Positions 16,083-25,143 of a stretch of DNA of 64,000 bases are shown here, in pieces. The position numbers were made by a program, and so were the translations under genes. Origin of the DNA: Jannaschia sp. Os4 (GTDB lineage: Bacteria > Pseudomonadota > Alphaproteobacteria > Rhodobacterales > Rhodobacteraceae); the NCBI RefSeq assembly GCF_016820245.1, contig NZ_JAFCAR010000001.1, forward strand, positions 733,014 to 797,013, given 5' to 3'. Position 1 is the stretch's first letter. Every line of letters begins with the position of its first letter. The notes under the pieces are model-generated. The model had not been told where the DNA came from and searched no databases. It saw nothing but the letters and a program-made list of their open reading frames with translations.

Positions 16083-17097
16083 CCTCACGCAATCCCTTCC
16101 CGCCCTGCCGCGCCTGCGCACCGCGTGGACCCTGTCCGCCGCCGTGGTGGCGCTCGTGGTCGCCTTGGACCCGGCCGCCACGGGCGAGGTGATCCGCTTC
16201 GCCGCCGCCGCGCTCGCGGGGACGGTCCCCTTCATCGTCTTCGCCGTCCTGCTGATCGCCGCGATGCGTGCCGCCGGCGCCGAGGCGACCATCGCCCGCG
16301 CCTTCGAGGGCAACGAGGCCCGCATGATCGTCGCCGCGGCGCTGATCGGCGGCCTCGCGCCCTTCTGCTCCTGCGAGGTGATCCCCTTCGTCGCGGGGCT
16401 CCTCGCCGCCGGGGCGCCCGTCTCGGCGATCATGGCGTTCTGGCTCGCCTCGCCGCTGATGGACCCGCCGACCCTGATGATCACGGCGGGCGCGCTCGGC
16501 TGGCCCATGGCCTTGGCCAAGGCGGCGGGGGCGATCGGGATCGGCATCGCGGGCGGCACGGTCACGGCGCTGGCGATGCGGGCCGGCGCGCTGGGCGCGG
16601 TGCTGCGCCCGACCGCCCCCGGGGCGCGCTGCGGGTGCGGGCCGTCGCCGCTCTCGGGCCGGCCCGTGTGGCGGTTCTGGACCGAGGCCGACCGGCGCGC
16701 GACCTTCGGCGCGCAGGCGGCGGAGAGCGCGCTCTTCCTGCTCAAGTGGATGACGCTGGCCTACCTCCTGGAGGCGGTCCTCGTCCGCTACGTCCCCGCC
16801 GAGGCGGTGGGCGCCGTGGTGGGCGGCGCGGGCGTGCTGCCCGTCGTGACCGCCGCGCTGGTCGGGATGCCCGCCTACCTCAACGGCTACGCGGCGCCCG
16901 CGCTGGTCGCGGGGCTGATGGAGCAGGGGATGACGGCCGGCGCGGCCTTGGCCTTCCTGACCGCGGGCGCCGTGTCCTCCATCCCCGCCATGGCGGCGGT
17001 CTGGAGCCTCGTGCGCCCGCGGGTCTTCGCGCTCTACGTCGGGCTCGGCCTCGGCGGCGCGATGGTCGCGGGCCTGATCTGGAACGCCGTCGCGTGA
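16075..17097 (+). CDS. DUF318/UPF0718 permease
   Basis: 340 residues with about nine hydrophobic helices. The signature GGLAPFCSCEVIPFVAGLL lies near residue 95, and a second repeat-like block GMPAYLNGYAAPALVAGLMEQG near residue 275. A cytosolic loop contains CGCG, a possible metal-binding site. Family members are linked to arsenic, thiol or metal export, and control by an ArsR protein fits this. The actual substrate is unknown. The start overlaps the ArsR stop. Confidence 0.85.
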   Translation: MADLTQSLPALPRLRTAWTLSAAVVALVVALDPAATGEVIRFAAAALAGTVPFIVFAVLLIAAMRAAGAEATIARAFEGNEARMIVAAALIGGLAPFCSCEVIPFVAGLLAAGAPVSAIMAFWLASPLMDPPTLMITAGALGWPMALAKAAGAIGIGIAGGTVTALAMRAGALGAVLRPTAPGARCGCGPSPLSGRPVWRFWTEADRRATFGAQAAESALFLLKWMTLAYLLEAVLVRYVPAEAVGAVVGGAGVLPVVTAALVGMPAYLNGYAAPALVAGLMEQGMTAGAALAFLTAGAVSSIPAMAAVWSLVRPRVFALYVGLGLGGAMVAGLIWNAVA

Positions 17098-17101
17098 CGG
17101 C

Positions 17102-17389
17102 TCAGTAGAAGGCCGGCGCGTTGTTCCGCAGGACGGTCTCGACCACGAAGATGCCGAGGATGACGATCAGCGGCGCGAGGTCGAGGCCGCCCGTCTGCGG
17201 CAGGGCGCGGCGGATCGGGCCGTAGATCGGCTCGAGCAGGCGGTTCAGCCCGTCCCAGAGCTGCGCGACCAAGGGCTGGCCCGTGTTGAGCACCCCGAAG
17301 GAGATCAGCCACGACATGATGATGTGCGCGATGATGATGAACTTTGCCACGCCGAGCAGCATCATCAGGATTTCGAACAGCGACGTCAT
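17102..17389 (-). CDS. YggT-family membrane protein
   Basis: 95 residues with two hydrophobic helices and the family stretch LLEPIYGPIRRALPQTGGLDLAPLI. YggT proteins are associated with osmotic tolerance and cell division or membrane protein insertion. The role is not settled. It is convergent with the permease, only 4 bases apart. Confidence 0.88.
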   Translation of the reverse strand: MTSLFEILMMLLGVAKFIIIAHIIMSWLISFGVLNTGQPLVAQLWDGLNRLLEPIYGPIRRALPQTGGLDLAPLIVILGIFVVETVLRNNAPAFY

Positions 17390-17485
17390 GGCATCCCTTC
17401 CTTGGTCGCGCCCGATCTAGGAACTGCGGATCGAGGTCGCAACGGCACCATCGACCTTCGCTGCGCTGCAGCATAGGGCGGGGCC

Positions 17486-18058
17486 ATGTACCCCTTCCTC
17501 CGACTCGCCGCCGTGATGGCCCGCGCCCGCCGGGCCCCGCCGATGGGCCTGACCGACGCCGCGACGATCCGGCTGCGCTGCTGGCCGTGGGACTGCGACA
17601 TGTTCGGCGAGATGAACAACGGGCGCATCCTGACGCTGTTCGACCTCGGGCGCTTCGACGCGGGCGAGCGGTTCGGCCTGTCCGCGATGCTCAAGCGGGA
17701 GGGCTGGGGGCTGGCCGTGGCGGGCTCGTCCACGCGATACCGCAAGCGCATCCTGCCGATGGCGCGCATCGAGATGCGGACGCGGCTGGTCGGCTGGGAC
17801 GAGCCGGGACGGTTCTTCTACCTCGTGCAGGAGATGTGGGTCGGCGACGCCTGCCACGCGCAGGCGCTGCTGCGCACGGCCGTCACCGCCAAGGGCCGCG
17901 GCGCGGTGCCCACGGCGGAGGTGATGGCCGCGCTGGGGCGGGACGAACCGTCGCCCGCCTTGCCCAAATGGGTCGCGGCGTGGGTCGAGGCCGAATCCAC
18001 GCGACCGTGGCCGCCGGTTCACGCGGCGGACCCGCGACCGGGCCAATCCGGGGCCTGA
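17486..18058 (+). CDS. Acyl-CoA thioesterase-like (hotdog) protein
   Basis: 190 residues. The N-terminal CWPWDCDMFGEMNNGRIL matches the catalytic Asp/Asn helix of 4-hydroxybenzoyl-CoA thioesterase-like proteins (DxxxHxNN type, with the His replaced by Glu-Met here). KRILPMARIEMRTRLVGWD is the hotdog strand region. It likely hydrolyses or binds an acyl-CoA in the cytoplasm. The C-terminal 40 residues are Pro-rich and low in structure. Confidence 0.8.
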   Translation: MYPFLRLAAVMARARRAPPMGLTDAATIRLRCWPWDCDMFGEMNNGRILTLFDLGRFDAGERFGLSAMLKREGWGLAVAGSSTRYRKRILPMARIEMRTRLVGWDEPGRFFYLVQEMWVGDACHAQALLRTAVTAKGRGAVPTAEVMAALGRDEPSPALPKWVAAWVEAESTRPWPPVHAADPRPGQSGA

Positions 18059-18121
18059 GCCGGATCGGGCGTTGAACCGCCCCCCGCTCGGGGTCATCGT
18101 CGCGGGCGAGGGGGACGACTC

Positions 18122-19510
18122 ATGGCCGTGACGACCGACGCCGTTGCCGACGGCGGGACGCTCCGCCGCCGCGTGCGCGGCTGGATGATGTTCGACTGGG
18201 CCTCGCAGCCCTTCTACACCCTGCTGCTGACCTTCATCTTCGGCCCCTACTTCGCCGCCGTGGTCGCCGACTCGCTGATCGCCGACGGCTTGGACCCCGG
18301 CTCGGCCAAGGCGGGGGCGCAGCGGCTGTGGTCCGGGGCGCAGACGGTGATCGGCGTGGCCATCGCGATCTCGGCCCCGGTGATGGGCGCGCTGGCCGAC
18401 CGCGCTGCGAGCAAGATGACGTGGATCGTGGGCTTCTCGGTCGCCTACGTGGTGGGCACGGCGGGCATCTGGCTGATGGTGCCCGACGCCTCGCAGACGA
18501 TGCTGGCGCTCGGCGCCTTCGCGCTCGCCATGATCGGGGCGGAGATGACCACGCTCTTCACCAACGCCATGCTGCCGGGCCTCGCGCCGCGCGACAAGAT
18601 CGGGCGCATCTCGGGGACGGGCTACGCGATGGGCTACGCGGGCGGGGTGCTCAGCCTCGCGGTCATGCTGGCGCTCTTCGCGGACAACGCCGACGGGCGC
18701 ACCTTCCTCGGCGGCAGCCCCGCGCTCGGCCTCGACGGGGCGGAGCGGGAGGGGACGCGCGCGGTCGGGCCGTTCTCGGCGCTGTGGTACGTGGTCTTCA
18801 TGGTGCCGTTCTTCGCGTGGGTCCGCGAGCCGCGGGTCGCGGCCAAGCCGATGTCGCTGCGCGGCGCGGTGGGCGACGTGATGGACCTGCTGCGCCAGCT
18901 GCCGGGGCGCCCGTCGCTGACGGCCTTCCTCGCGGGCTCGATGCTCTACCGCGACGCGCTGGTCGCGCTCTACTCGTTCGGGGGCGTCTACGCGACGCTC
19001 GTGCTGGGCTGGGAGACGACGCAGATCGGCGTGTTCGGGATCGTCGGCGCGGTCACGGCGGCGATCGCGTCCTATGTCGGCGGGCGGCTGGACGGGCGGT
19101 TCGGGCCCAAGCCCGTCATCGTCGGCGCGGTCTGCATCCTGACGGCGGTGCTCTTGGTGATCTGCTTCACCTCCCGCGAGATGGTCGTGGGCATCCCCAT
19201 CCCGGAGGGGTCCAGCCTGCCCGACGTCACGCTCTACGTGATGGGCGCGCTGATCGGCGGGGCGGGCGGCGTCGTGCAGGCCGCGAGCCGCACGATGATG
19301 GTGCGCCACGCCGACCCGGACGGCGGCGGCGAGGCGTTCGGCCTCTATGCGCTGGCGGGCAAGGCGACCGCCTTCCTCGCGCCCGCCCTGATCTACGTGG
19401 GCACCACGGTCACGGATTCGGCGAGATTGGGCTACCTGCCCGTGGCCCTCCTGTTCGTCGCGGGGCTGGTGCTGCTACGCTGGGTGGACCCCGAGGGAGA
19501 CCGCCGATGA
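18122..19510 (+). CDS. MFS transporter of the UMF1 (Atg22-like) family
   Basis: 462 residues, about twelve helices. The N-terminal signature MFDWASQPFYTLLLTFIFGPYF is diagnostic for UMF1 carriers, related to yeast Atg22 amino-acid effluxers. The central loop around VMDLLRQLPGRPS is typical. Substrate in bacteria is unknown. Its stop overlaps the mepA start (ATGA), so they form an operon with the esterase-like gene behind. Confidence 0.9.
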   Translation: MAVTTDAVADGGTLRRRVRGWMMFDWASQPFYTLLLTFIFGPYFAAVVADSLIADGLDPGSAKAGAQRLWSGAQTVIGVAIAISAPVMGALADRAASKMTWIVGFSVAYVVGTAGIWLMVPDASQTMLALGAFALAMIGAEMTTLFTNAMLPGLAPRDKIGRISGTGYAMGYAGGVLSLAVMLALFADNADGRTFLGGSPALGLDGAEREGTRAVGPFSALWYVVFMVPFFAWVREPRVAAKPMSLRGAVGDVMDLLRQLPGRPSLTAFLAGSMLYRDALVALYSFGGVYATLVLGWETTQIGVFGIVGAVTAAIASYVGGRLDGRFGPKPVIVGAVCILTAVLLVICFTSREMVVGIPIPEGSSLPDVTLYVMGALIGGAGGVVQAASRTMMVRHADPDGGGEAFGLYALAGKATAFLAPALIYVGTTVTDSARLGYLPVALLFVAGLVLLRWVDPEGDRR

Positions 19511-20424
19511 TCCGCCCGCTGATCCTGTGCGCCGCGCTGGCCCTTTCGGCCTGCAACGGCGCGTCCACGGCGGTGTCCACCGCCGTCTCGACCCGCGACG
19601 CGATCCCCGCCGACCTCGCGGGCAAGATCGCCAAGCGCCTGTTCGGCGCGGCCCGGCGCCCTTCGGCCGCCCCGGCCGAGCCGTTCGGATCCTACGCCAA
19701 GGGCTGCGCCCACGGCCTCGAGGCGCTGCCCGAGACGGGCGAGGCGTGGCAGGCGATGCGCCTGTCGCGCAACCGCAACTGGGGCCACCCGCAGATGATC
19801 GACCTCGTCGAGGATCTGGGCCGCCACATGCGCGGGCGCGGCTGGGCGGGCATCTACGTGGGCGACATCAGCCAGCCGCGCGGCGGGCCGATGCTGACCG
19901 GCCACCGCAGCCACCAGATGGGCCTCGACGCGGACATCTGGCTCTATCCGTCGGACCGCATCGACCTGTCCCGGCGCGCGCGCGAGGACCTCTCCGCCAT
20001 CTCCATGCGCCGCTCCGAGGGGGCCTACGTCAACGACCGCTGGACGGCGGACCAGATGGAGCTGGTGCGCCGGGCCGCGTCCGACCGGCGCACGGCGCGC
20101 ATCTTCATCTTCCCCGGCGCCAAGGTCTGGATGTGCGAGAACGCCACCGGCAACCGCGACTGGCTGCGCAAGGTGCGCCCGTGGTGGGGGCACCACTACC
20201 ACATGCACGTCCGCATCGCTTGCCCGCGCGGGGCCGCGCATTGCGAGAACCAGTCCCCCATCCCGCCCGGCGACGGCTGCGCCGAGGCGCGGCAGTGGCA
20301 GCGCAACATCCTCAACCCGCCGCCGCCCGACCCGGACGCGCCCGCCCCCGCGCCGCGCCGCGACCTGACGATGGCCGACCTGCCCCACCAGTGCGCCGAC
20401 GTGCTCTCCGCGCCCTCGCGCTGA
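19507..20424 (+). CDS. mepA: Penicillin-insensitive murein endopeptidase (M74)
   Basis: 305 residues. A signal peptide ends at a lipobox-like LALSACNG, so it may be a lipoprotein of the periplasm. The zinc-enzyme motifs of the LAS family are present: GHRSHQMGLDADIW (His and Asp ligands) and HHYHMHVRIACP (HxH). It cuts the D-alanyl-meso-DAP cross-bridge of peptidoglycan. It overlaps the UMF1 gene by 4 bases, and its 3' end overlaps the next gene by 34 bases. Confidence 0.93.
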   Translation: MIRPLILCAALALSACNGASTAVSTAVSTRDAIPADLAGKIAKRLFGAARRPSAAPAEPFGSYAKGCAHGLEALPETGEAWQAMRLSRNRNWGHPQMIDLVEDLGRHMRGRGWAGIYVGDISQPRGGPMLTGHRSHQMGLDADIWLYPSDRIDLSRRAREDLSAISMRRSEGAYVNDRWTADQMELVRRAASDRRTARIFIFPGAKVWMCENATGNRDWLRKVRPWWGHHYHMHVRIACPRGAAHCENQSPIPPGDGCAEARQWQRNILNPPPPDPDAPAPAPRRDLTMADLPHQCADVLSAPSR

Positions 20425-21203
20425 GCCTGCTGCCCCTCGCGGCCTCGGCCGGCCCGACCGTCCTGCCCTTCGTCCCGTGGGAGGGGGCGGGCGGCTGGTC
20501 GGCGCTGTGGGTCGCCGAGGACGGCGGCGCGTTCGCCGTGGTCTCCGACCGGGGGGCGTGGGCCGAGGGGCGGCTCCTGCGCGACGCGGCGGGCGACCTC
20601 GCCGGCGCGCCCGTCGACCGTCGCGGGACGCTCGAGCCGGGCGGCGATTCGGAGGCGCTCGACCGCTTCGGGGGCGGCTGGGCCATCGGGTTCGAGGGGA
20701 ACCACAGGGTCGAGTGGCGCGAGGCGCTGGACGGCGGCGTGGCTGCGGATCTCGGGCCGCCGCCGGACCTGTCGGCCTCCGTCAACGCGGGCATCGAGGC
20801 GCTCGCCGTCGATCCGCTGGGGCGCATCCACGTGGTGTCGGAGTCGCCCGCCGCGGGACGCTTCGACGTCCACCGGTGGGAGCGCGGGGCGTGGGAGGTC
20901 GCCTTCGCCGTCCCCGCCGACGGGCGCTACCGCGTCACGGGGGCGGATTTCGGGCCCGACGGGCGGCTCTGGCTGCTGGAGCGGGACTTCCTGCTGCTCG
21001 GGTTCCGCACCCGCCTCCGCTCGGTCCGGCCGGACGGGACGGACCTCCGGACCGACCTCGAGACGGCCTTGGCCCGGCACGACAACCTCGAAGGGCTGGC
21101 GGTCTGGCGCGGGGGGCACGGGCTGCGGGCGACGATGGTGTCGGACGACAACCTGCGGTCCATCCAGCGCAGCGAGATCGTGGAGTACCGGCTGGGGGAC
21201 TAG
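20391..21203 (+). CDS. Exported esterase-like phytase-family protein
   Basis: 270 residues when begun at the GTG at 20391. This start gives a proper signal peptide (RRRALRALALSLLPLAASA) inside the end of mepA, and no other start does. The mature part is beta-propeller-like with DGGAFAVVSDRGAW, GGWAIGFEGNHRV and GIEALAVDPLGRIHV, as in the esterase-like activity of phytase domain. It acts in the periplasm; substrate unknown. The 34-base overlap with mepA suggests translational coupling. Confidence 0.82.
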   Translation: MRRRALRALALSLLPLAASAGPTVLPFVPWEGAGGWSALWVAEDGGAFAVVSDRGAWAEGRLLRDAAGDLAGAPVDRRGTLEPGGDSEALDRFGGGWAIGFEGNHRVEWREALDGGVAADLGPPPDLSASVNAGIEALAVDPLGRIHVVSESPAAGRFDVHRWERGAWEVAFAVPADGRYRVTGADFGPDGRLWLLERDFLLLGFRTRLRSVRPDGTDLRTDLETALARHDNLEGLAVWRGGHGLRATMVSDDNLRSIQRSEIVEYRLGD

Positions 21204-22069
21204 GCCTCCACCCGGCCCGGGATGTGCGCGCGCCGGGTGCGCGGCAGGGGCCAGTCGTCCATGAAGCCGAGCGCCTCGTCCGCCGTGTCCACGAAGCGGA
21301 ACAGCTCGAGGTCGTCCTCCCCGATGGTCCCCGCCTCGCGCAGCGCGTCCCAGTTCACGATCCGGTGCCAGAACTCGGTGCCGAACAGCAGGAACGGCAC
21401 CCGCTCCATCCGCCCCGTCTGGATCAGGGTCAGCGCCTCGAACAGCTCGTCCAAGGTGCCGAACCCGCCGGGGAAGACGCAGACGGCGGAGGCCCGCATC
21501 AGGAAGTGCATCTTGCGGATCGCGAAGTAGTGGAAGTTGAACGACAGGTCCGGCGTGACGAACTCGTTGGGCGCCTGCTCGTGCGGCAGCACGATGTTCA
21601 GGCCGATGGAGCGCCCGCCCGCGTCCGCCGCGCCGCGGTTGCCCGCCTCCATGATGCCGGGGCCGCCGCCGGTGACGATCACGTCCTCGCGCCCCTCCGA
21701 GCGCGCCATCGACCGCTCGGTCACCACGCGGGCGAAGCGGCGCGCCTCCTCGTACTGGTCGGCGAGCGCGCGCAGCGTCTCGGTCCGGGCCTCGTCGCGG
21801 TCGGCGGGGCGCGGGATGCGCGCGCCGCCGAACATCACCACCGTCGATTCGACCGCCGCCTCGTCCATCAGCAGCGTGGGCTTCAGCAACTCCAGTTGCA
21901 GCCGCACGGGCCGCAGCTCGTCGCGGCACAGGAAGTCGTCGTCCGCGAAGGCGAGGCGGTAGGCCGGCGAGCGGGTCTGCGGCGTGTCCGGCAACTCGTG
22001 CGCCGTCTCGATGTCCTCGCGGGCGTCGCGCATCGGGTGGTTGCGGGTCTCGCGAGAGGATGCGGACAT
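21200..22069 (-). CDS. LOG/TIGR00730-family Rossmann protein (nucleotide 5'-monophosphate phosphoribohydrolase-like)
   Basis: 289 residues. The lysine-decarboxylase-like fold motifs TVVMFGGARIPRP, VTGGGPGIMEAGNRGA and PGGFGTLDELFEALTLIQTG (PGGxGTxxE catalytic motif) are all intact. Such enzymes release the base from nucleoside monophosphates; many are misnamed lysine decarboxylases. It carries an N-terminal extension of about 70 residues with LCRDELRPVRLQLELLKP, typical of the longer type. It converges on the esterase-like gene with a 4-base overlap. Confidence 0.88.
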   Translation of the reverse strand: MSASSRETRNHPMRDAREDIETAHELPDTPQTRSPAYRLAFADDDFLCRDELRPVRLQLELLKPTLLMDEAAVESTVVMFGGARIPRPADRDEARTETLRALADQYEEARRFARVVTERSMARSEGREDVIVTGGGPGIMEAGNRGAADAGGRSIGLNIVLPHEQAPNEFVTPDLSFNFHYFAIRKMHFLMRASAVCVFPGGFGTLDELFEALTLIQTGRMERVPFLLFGTEFWHRIVNWDALREAGTIGEDDLELFRFVDTADEALGFMDDWPLPRTRRAHIPGRVEA

Positions 22070-22133
22070 GCGGGGCGGCTCCTTGCGTGGCGGGGGTCGG
22101 GCCGGTCTAACGGCCCCGGCACGGGAGGACCAC

Positions 22134-23063
22134 ATGGGCTGGACGCAGGAGATCGCCACCGCGCGGACGCGGATCGCCGGGCACGCGCGGGTCACGCCCG
22201 TCTGCGACCTGACGCTCGGCGGGTTCGCGGTGGCCGCCAAGCTGGAGCACCTCCAGCACACCGGCTCCTTCAAGGCGCGCGGCGCGTTCAACACGCTGCT
22301 GTCGGCGGAGGTGCCCGAGGGTGGGGTCGTCGCCGCCTCGGGCGGCAACCACGGCGCGGCGGTGGCGTTCGCTGCTGCCACGCTGGGCCACCCCGCCCAC
22401 ATCTTCGTGCCGGAGGTCGCGGGGCCGGCCAAGATCGCGTTGATCGAGCGGACGGGCGCCACCTGCCACGTGGTGCCCGGCCTCTATCAGGACGCGCTTG
22501 AGGCGGCGCAGGCGCATGAGGCCGAGACGGGCGCGATGCAGGTCCACGCCTACGACGCCGCCCCCACCATCGCCGGGCAGGGGACGTGCTTCGCCGAATG
22601 GGAGGCGCAGGGGCTGGAGGCGGACACGGTGCTCGTCGCGGTGGGCGGCGGCGGCCTGATCGCGGGCGCGCTGGCATGGCTGGGCGACCGCCGCCGCGTC
22701 GTCGCGGTCGAGCCGGAGCGGTCGCGCTGCCTCCACGCCGCGCTGGAGGCGGGCGCGCCCGTCGACGTCCCCGTCTCCGGCATCGCCGCCAACGCGCTCG
22801 GGGCCAAACGGGTCGGCGGACTGGCCTTCGACCTCGCCCGCGACCGCCTCGCCGCGTCCGTCACCGTCCCCGACGCCGCCATCGCCCACGCCCGCGACCT
22901 GCTCTGGCGCGAGGCGCGCCAACTGGTCGAGCCGTCGGGCGCCGCCGCCCTCGCCGCGCTCACCTCCGGGGCCTACGTTCCCGACGAGGGGGAGCGCGTG
23001 GCCGTGCTCGTCTGCGGGGCCAACCCCGCCCCCGACCCGCTGGAGCACCAGCCGCAGGAGTGA
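22134..23063 (+). CDS. Threonine/serine dehydratase (PLP, serine racemase-like)
   Basis: 309 residues, fold type II PLP enzyme. K47 in TGSFKARGAFN forms the Schiff base, ASGGNHGAAVA binds phosphate, and VAVGGGGLIAG is the glycine loop. No ACT regulatory domain follows, so it is the short catabolic type. It deaminates L-threonine or serine to 2-oxo acids in the cytoplasm. The next gene (thioredoxin-like) begins 5 bases later. Confidence 0.9.
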   Translation: MGWTQEIATARTRIAGHARVTPVCDLTLGGFAVAAKLEHLQHTGSFKARGAFNTLLSAEVPEGGVVAASGGNHGAAVAFAAATLGHPAHIFVPEVAGPAKIALIERTGATCHVVPGLYQDALEAAQAHEAETGAMQVHAYDAAPTIAGQGTCFAEWEAQGLEADTVLVAVGGGGLIAGALAWLGDRRRVVAVEPERSRCLHAALEAGAPVDVPVSGIAANALGAKRVGGLAFDLARDRLAASVTVPDAAIAHARDLLWREARQLVEPSGAAALAALTSGAYVPDEGERVAVLVCGANPAPDPLEHQPQE

Positions 23064-23068
23064 CGCGC

Positions 23069-23617
23069 ATGGCCCTCGTCGAGACCCCCACCGAGACGAT
23101 GAGCGCCCCCTGCCCCGACTTCGCCCTGCCCGACCCCGGCGGCACCGTGCACACCCGTGACGGTCTGCGCGGGCCGAACGGCCTCGTGGTGGCCTTCATC
23201 TGCAACCACTGCCCCTACGTGATCGCGGTGATCGACCGGCTGGCCGCCGACCTCGTCGCGCTGAAGGACGAGGGCGTCGGCGGCGCGCTGATCATGCCGA
23301 ACGACTGGACCGCCTACCCCGACGACGCCCCCGACCGCATGGCCGCCTTCGCCGAGGCCCACGCCCTGCCCGTCCCCTATCTCGTGGATGAGCGGCAGGA
23401 GGCAGCGCGCGCCTTCGGGGCGGTCTGCACGCCCGACCTCTTCGGCTACGGGCCGGGGCTGACGCTTCAGTATCGCGGGCGGGTGGACGACGTGGGGATG
23501 CGCGGGGATGCGTCCGCGCGGCGGGCGGAACTGGTCGAGGGGATGCGGACCATCGCGGGCGGCGGGACGGTGCCGCACCAGACGCCGTCGATGGGCTGCT
23601 CGATCAAGTGGCGGTAG
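23069..23617 (+). CDS. Thioredoxin-fold (AhpC/TSA-like) protein
   Basis: 182 residues. FICNHCPYVIAVIDRL holds a CxxC active site in a peroxiredoxin-like fold, and the end has TPSMGCSIKWR, a family signature. It has no signal peptide, so it is cytoplasmic. The role is probably thiol-disulfide exchange or peroxide reduction; no partner is evident. It is probably co-transcribed with the dehydratase gene. Confidence 0.88.
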   Translation: MALVETPTETMSAPCPDFALPDPGGTVHTRDGLRGPNGLVVAFICNHCPYVIAVIDRLAADLVALKDEGVGGALIMPNDWTAYPDDAPDRMAAFAEAHALPVPYLVDERQEAARAFGAVCTPDLFGYGPGLTLQYRGRVDDVGMRGDASARRAELVEGMRTIAGGGTVPHQTPSMGCSIKWR

Positions 23618-23727
23618 GGTCCGCCGAAAGCGCATCGCAGGGCCGTGGCGCGGCGATGCGACCTGTCCGCGACGCGGTCTATCCCTCGCCCCCGCACGAC
23701 CCCCGACCGTCTCGGATGCGGCGAAGG

Positions 23728-23756
23728 ATCGCCGGGCCGGGGGACGGCCCGGCGAT
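23728..23756 (+). terminator. Strong terminator-like hairpin
   Basis: A perfect 12-bp stem (ATCGCCGGGCCG at 23728-23739, CGGCCCGGCGAT at 23745-23756) with a 5-base loop lies in the 204-base gap between convergent genes. A second small stem (GCCG/CGGC) follows. No T tract is present. It shares the GATCGCCG...CGGCGATC arms with the stem at 10043-10074. Confidence 0.65.
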
Positions 23757-23821
23757 GCCCGGGCCGCTTCGCGGCTGTTAACCGCGCGGGCGATCAGTTC
23801 GCAGGATGCAGCTCCGCCCCG

Positions 23822-24427
23822 TCAATCGGACCCCCACCCGCCCCCGTCCCGGATCGCCGTCGAGGACGACGGGTCCAGCGGCACGTTCGCGAAGGCCCAT
23901 GCGGGCGCCTCGGCCCGGCCCAGCCGCCGCACCGCCGGGCCGCGCAGCCGGAACCGCGCGTAGGTCCGCGCCGCCACCGACAGCCGCGCCGCGATCCGCG
24001 TCCCCGGGCGCGCCAGCACCCCCACGGGCACCCGCGCCATGATGTCGTGCCAGTCCTCCCAGCGGTGCAGCTGCACGAGGTTGTCCGCCCCCATCAGCCA
24101 CACGAACAGGACGCGCGGATAGAGCGCCTGCAGGGCGGCCAAGGTCTCCGCCGTGAACCGCGTCCCCAGCCGCGCCTCAATGCCCGTCACCTCGACGCGC
24201 GGATGCGCCATCAGCGCCCGCGCCCGTTCCAGCCGCTGCTCCATCGGCGCGGGGCCGCGCGCCTTGAGCGGGTTGCCGGGCGAGACCAGCCACCACACCC
24301 GGTCCAGCCCGAACCGGCGCAGCGCCTCGCGGGTGATGTGGACGTGGCCGCCATGGGCCGGGTCGAACGACCCGCCGAGCAGGCCCACCACCTGTCCCGG
24401 CGCCGCGTGGGGAAGCCCGTGGCGCAT
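23822..24427 (-). CDS. nadD: Nicotinate-nucleotide adenylyltransferase
   Basis: 201 residues. Joins ATP with nicotinate mononucleotide in NAD synthesis. The nucleotidyltransferase motif [14 protein letters not shown] is near residue 18 and the C-terminal SSSTAIRDG motif (ISSTxIR type) is present. [16 protein letters not shown] is the NadD core. The usual neighbour rsfS is not here. The ATG at 24427 fits the family length. Confidence 0.95.
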   Translation of the reverse strand: MRHGLPHAAPGQVVGLLGGSFDPAHGGHVHITREALRRFGLDRVWWLVSPGNPLKARGPAPMEQRLERARALMAHPRVEVTGIEARLGTRFTAETLAALQALYPRVLFVWLMGADNLVQLHRWEDWHDIMARVPVGVLARPGTRIAARLSVAARTYARFRLRGPAVRRLGRAEAPAWAFANVPLDPSSSTAIRDGGGWGSD

Positions 24428-24505
24428 GGCGCGCAGGTTTGGCCGCCCGAGGGTCGACGCGCAAGGCGCCACCGGCTAGGCGAACGGCGTTCATCGGAGG
24501 ATCCC

Positions 24506-25093
24506 ATGGCGAAGGCGACCGAGGCCCGGCGCGAGGCGCTGCGCGGACGGCTGATCGAGGCGGCGACCGCCACGATCCGCGCCGAGGGCGCCGCGGCGTT
24601 GCGCGCGCGCGCCTTGGCCGAGGACGCGGGCTGCTCGGTCGGCGCGATCTACACGGTGTTCGGGGACCTCCCCCAACTGGTGCTGGCCGTGAACGGCGAG
24701 ACGTTCCGCCGCCTCGGCGCCCATGTCGTCGCGGGCACCGCCGGCGACGCGCCGGTCGAGCGGCTGGTGTCGATGTCGGAGGCCTATCTCGACTTCGCCG
24801 CCTCGGAGCCACGGCTGTGGCGCGCGCTCTTCGACGTGCAGATGACCGAGAGCGCCGCCCCCGACTGGTATCTCGCGGCGCTCGACCGGGTGCTGTCGCT
24901 GATCGACGCGCCCTTGGCCGAGATCTTCCCCGGCCTCGGCCCCGAGGAGGTCCGCATCCGCACCCGCGCGCTCTTCTCCGCCGTGCACGGGATCGTCTGG
25001 CTCGGCCTCGAGTCCCGCATCAGCGCCGCGCCCCGCGCCCGGCTGCGCGAGATGATCCGCTTCGTGCTGGAGGGCGCGGCCCGCCACGACTGA
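24506..25093 (+). CDS. TetR-family transcriptional regulator
   Basis: 195 residues. The N-terminal helix-turn-helix is clear (LIEAATATIRAEGAAALRARALAEDAGCSVGAIYTVFGD), and the ligand domain is of the TetR_C WHG type (WRALFDVQM, AVHGIVWLGLESR). A GGAGG ribosome site precedes the ATG. The SOUL heme-protein gene 50 bases downstream is a plausible target but might only be a neighbour. Confidence 0.92.
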   Translation: MAKATEARREALRGRLIEAATATIRAEGAAALRARALAEDAGCSVGAIYTVFGDLPQLVLAVNGETFRRLGAHVVAGTAGDAPVERLVSMSEAYLDFAASEPRLWRALFDVQMTESAAPDWYLAALDRVLSLIDAPLAEIFPGLGPEEVRIRTRALFSAVHGIVWLGLESRISAAPRARLREMIRFVLEGAARHD

Positions 25094-25143
25094 CGGCGCG
25101 GTCCGGCGCGCTAGGTCGTGGTCCCCGTCCCCGGAGACCCGAC

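Noticed and set aside
23776..23786. A TTAAC element in the gap before nadD as a CtrA site
   Set aside because: Only one half site is present, with no second half at the right spacing.
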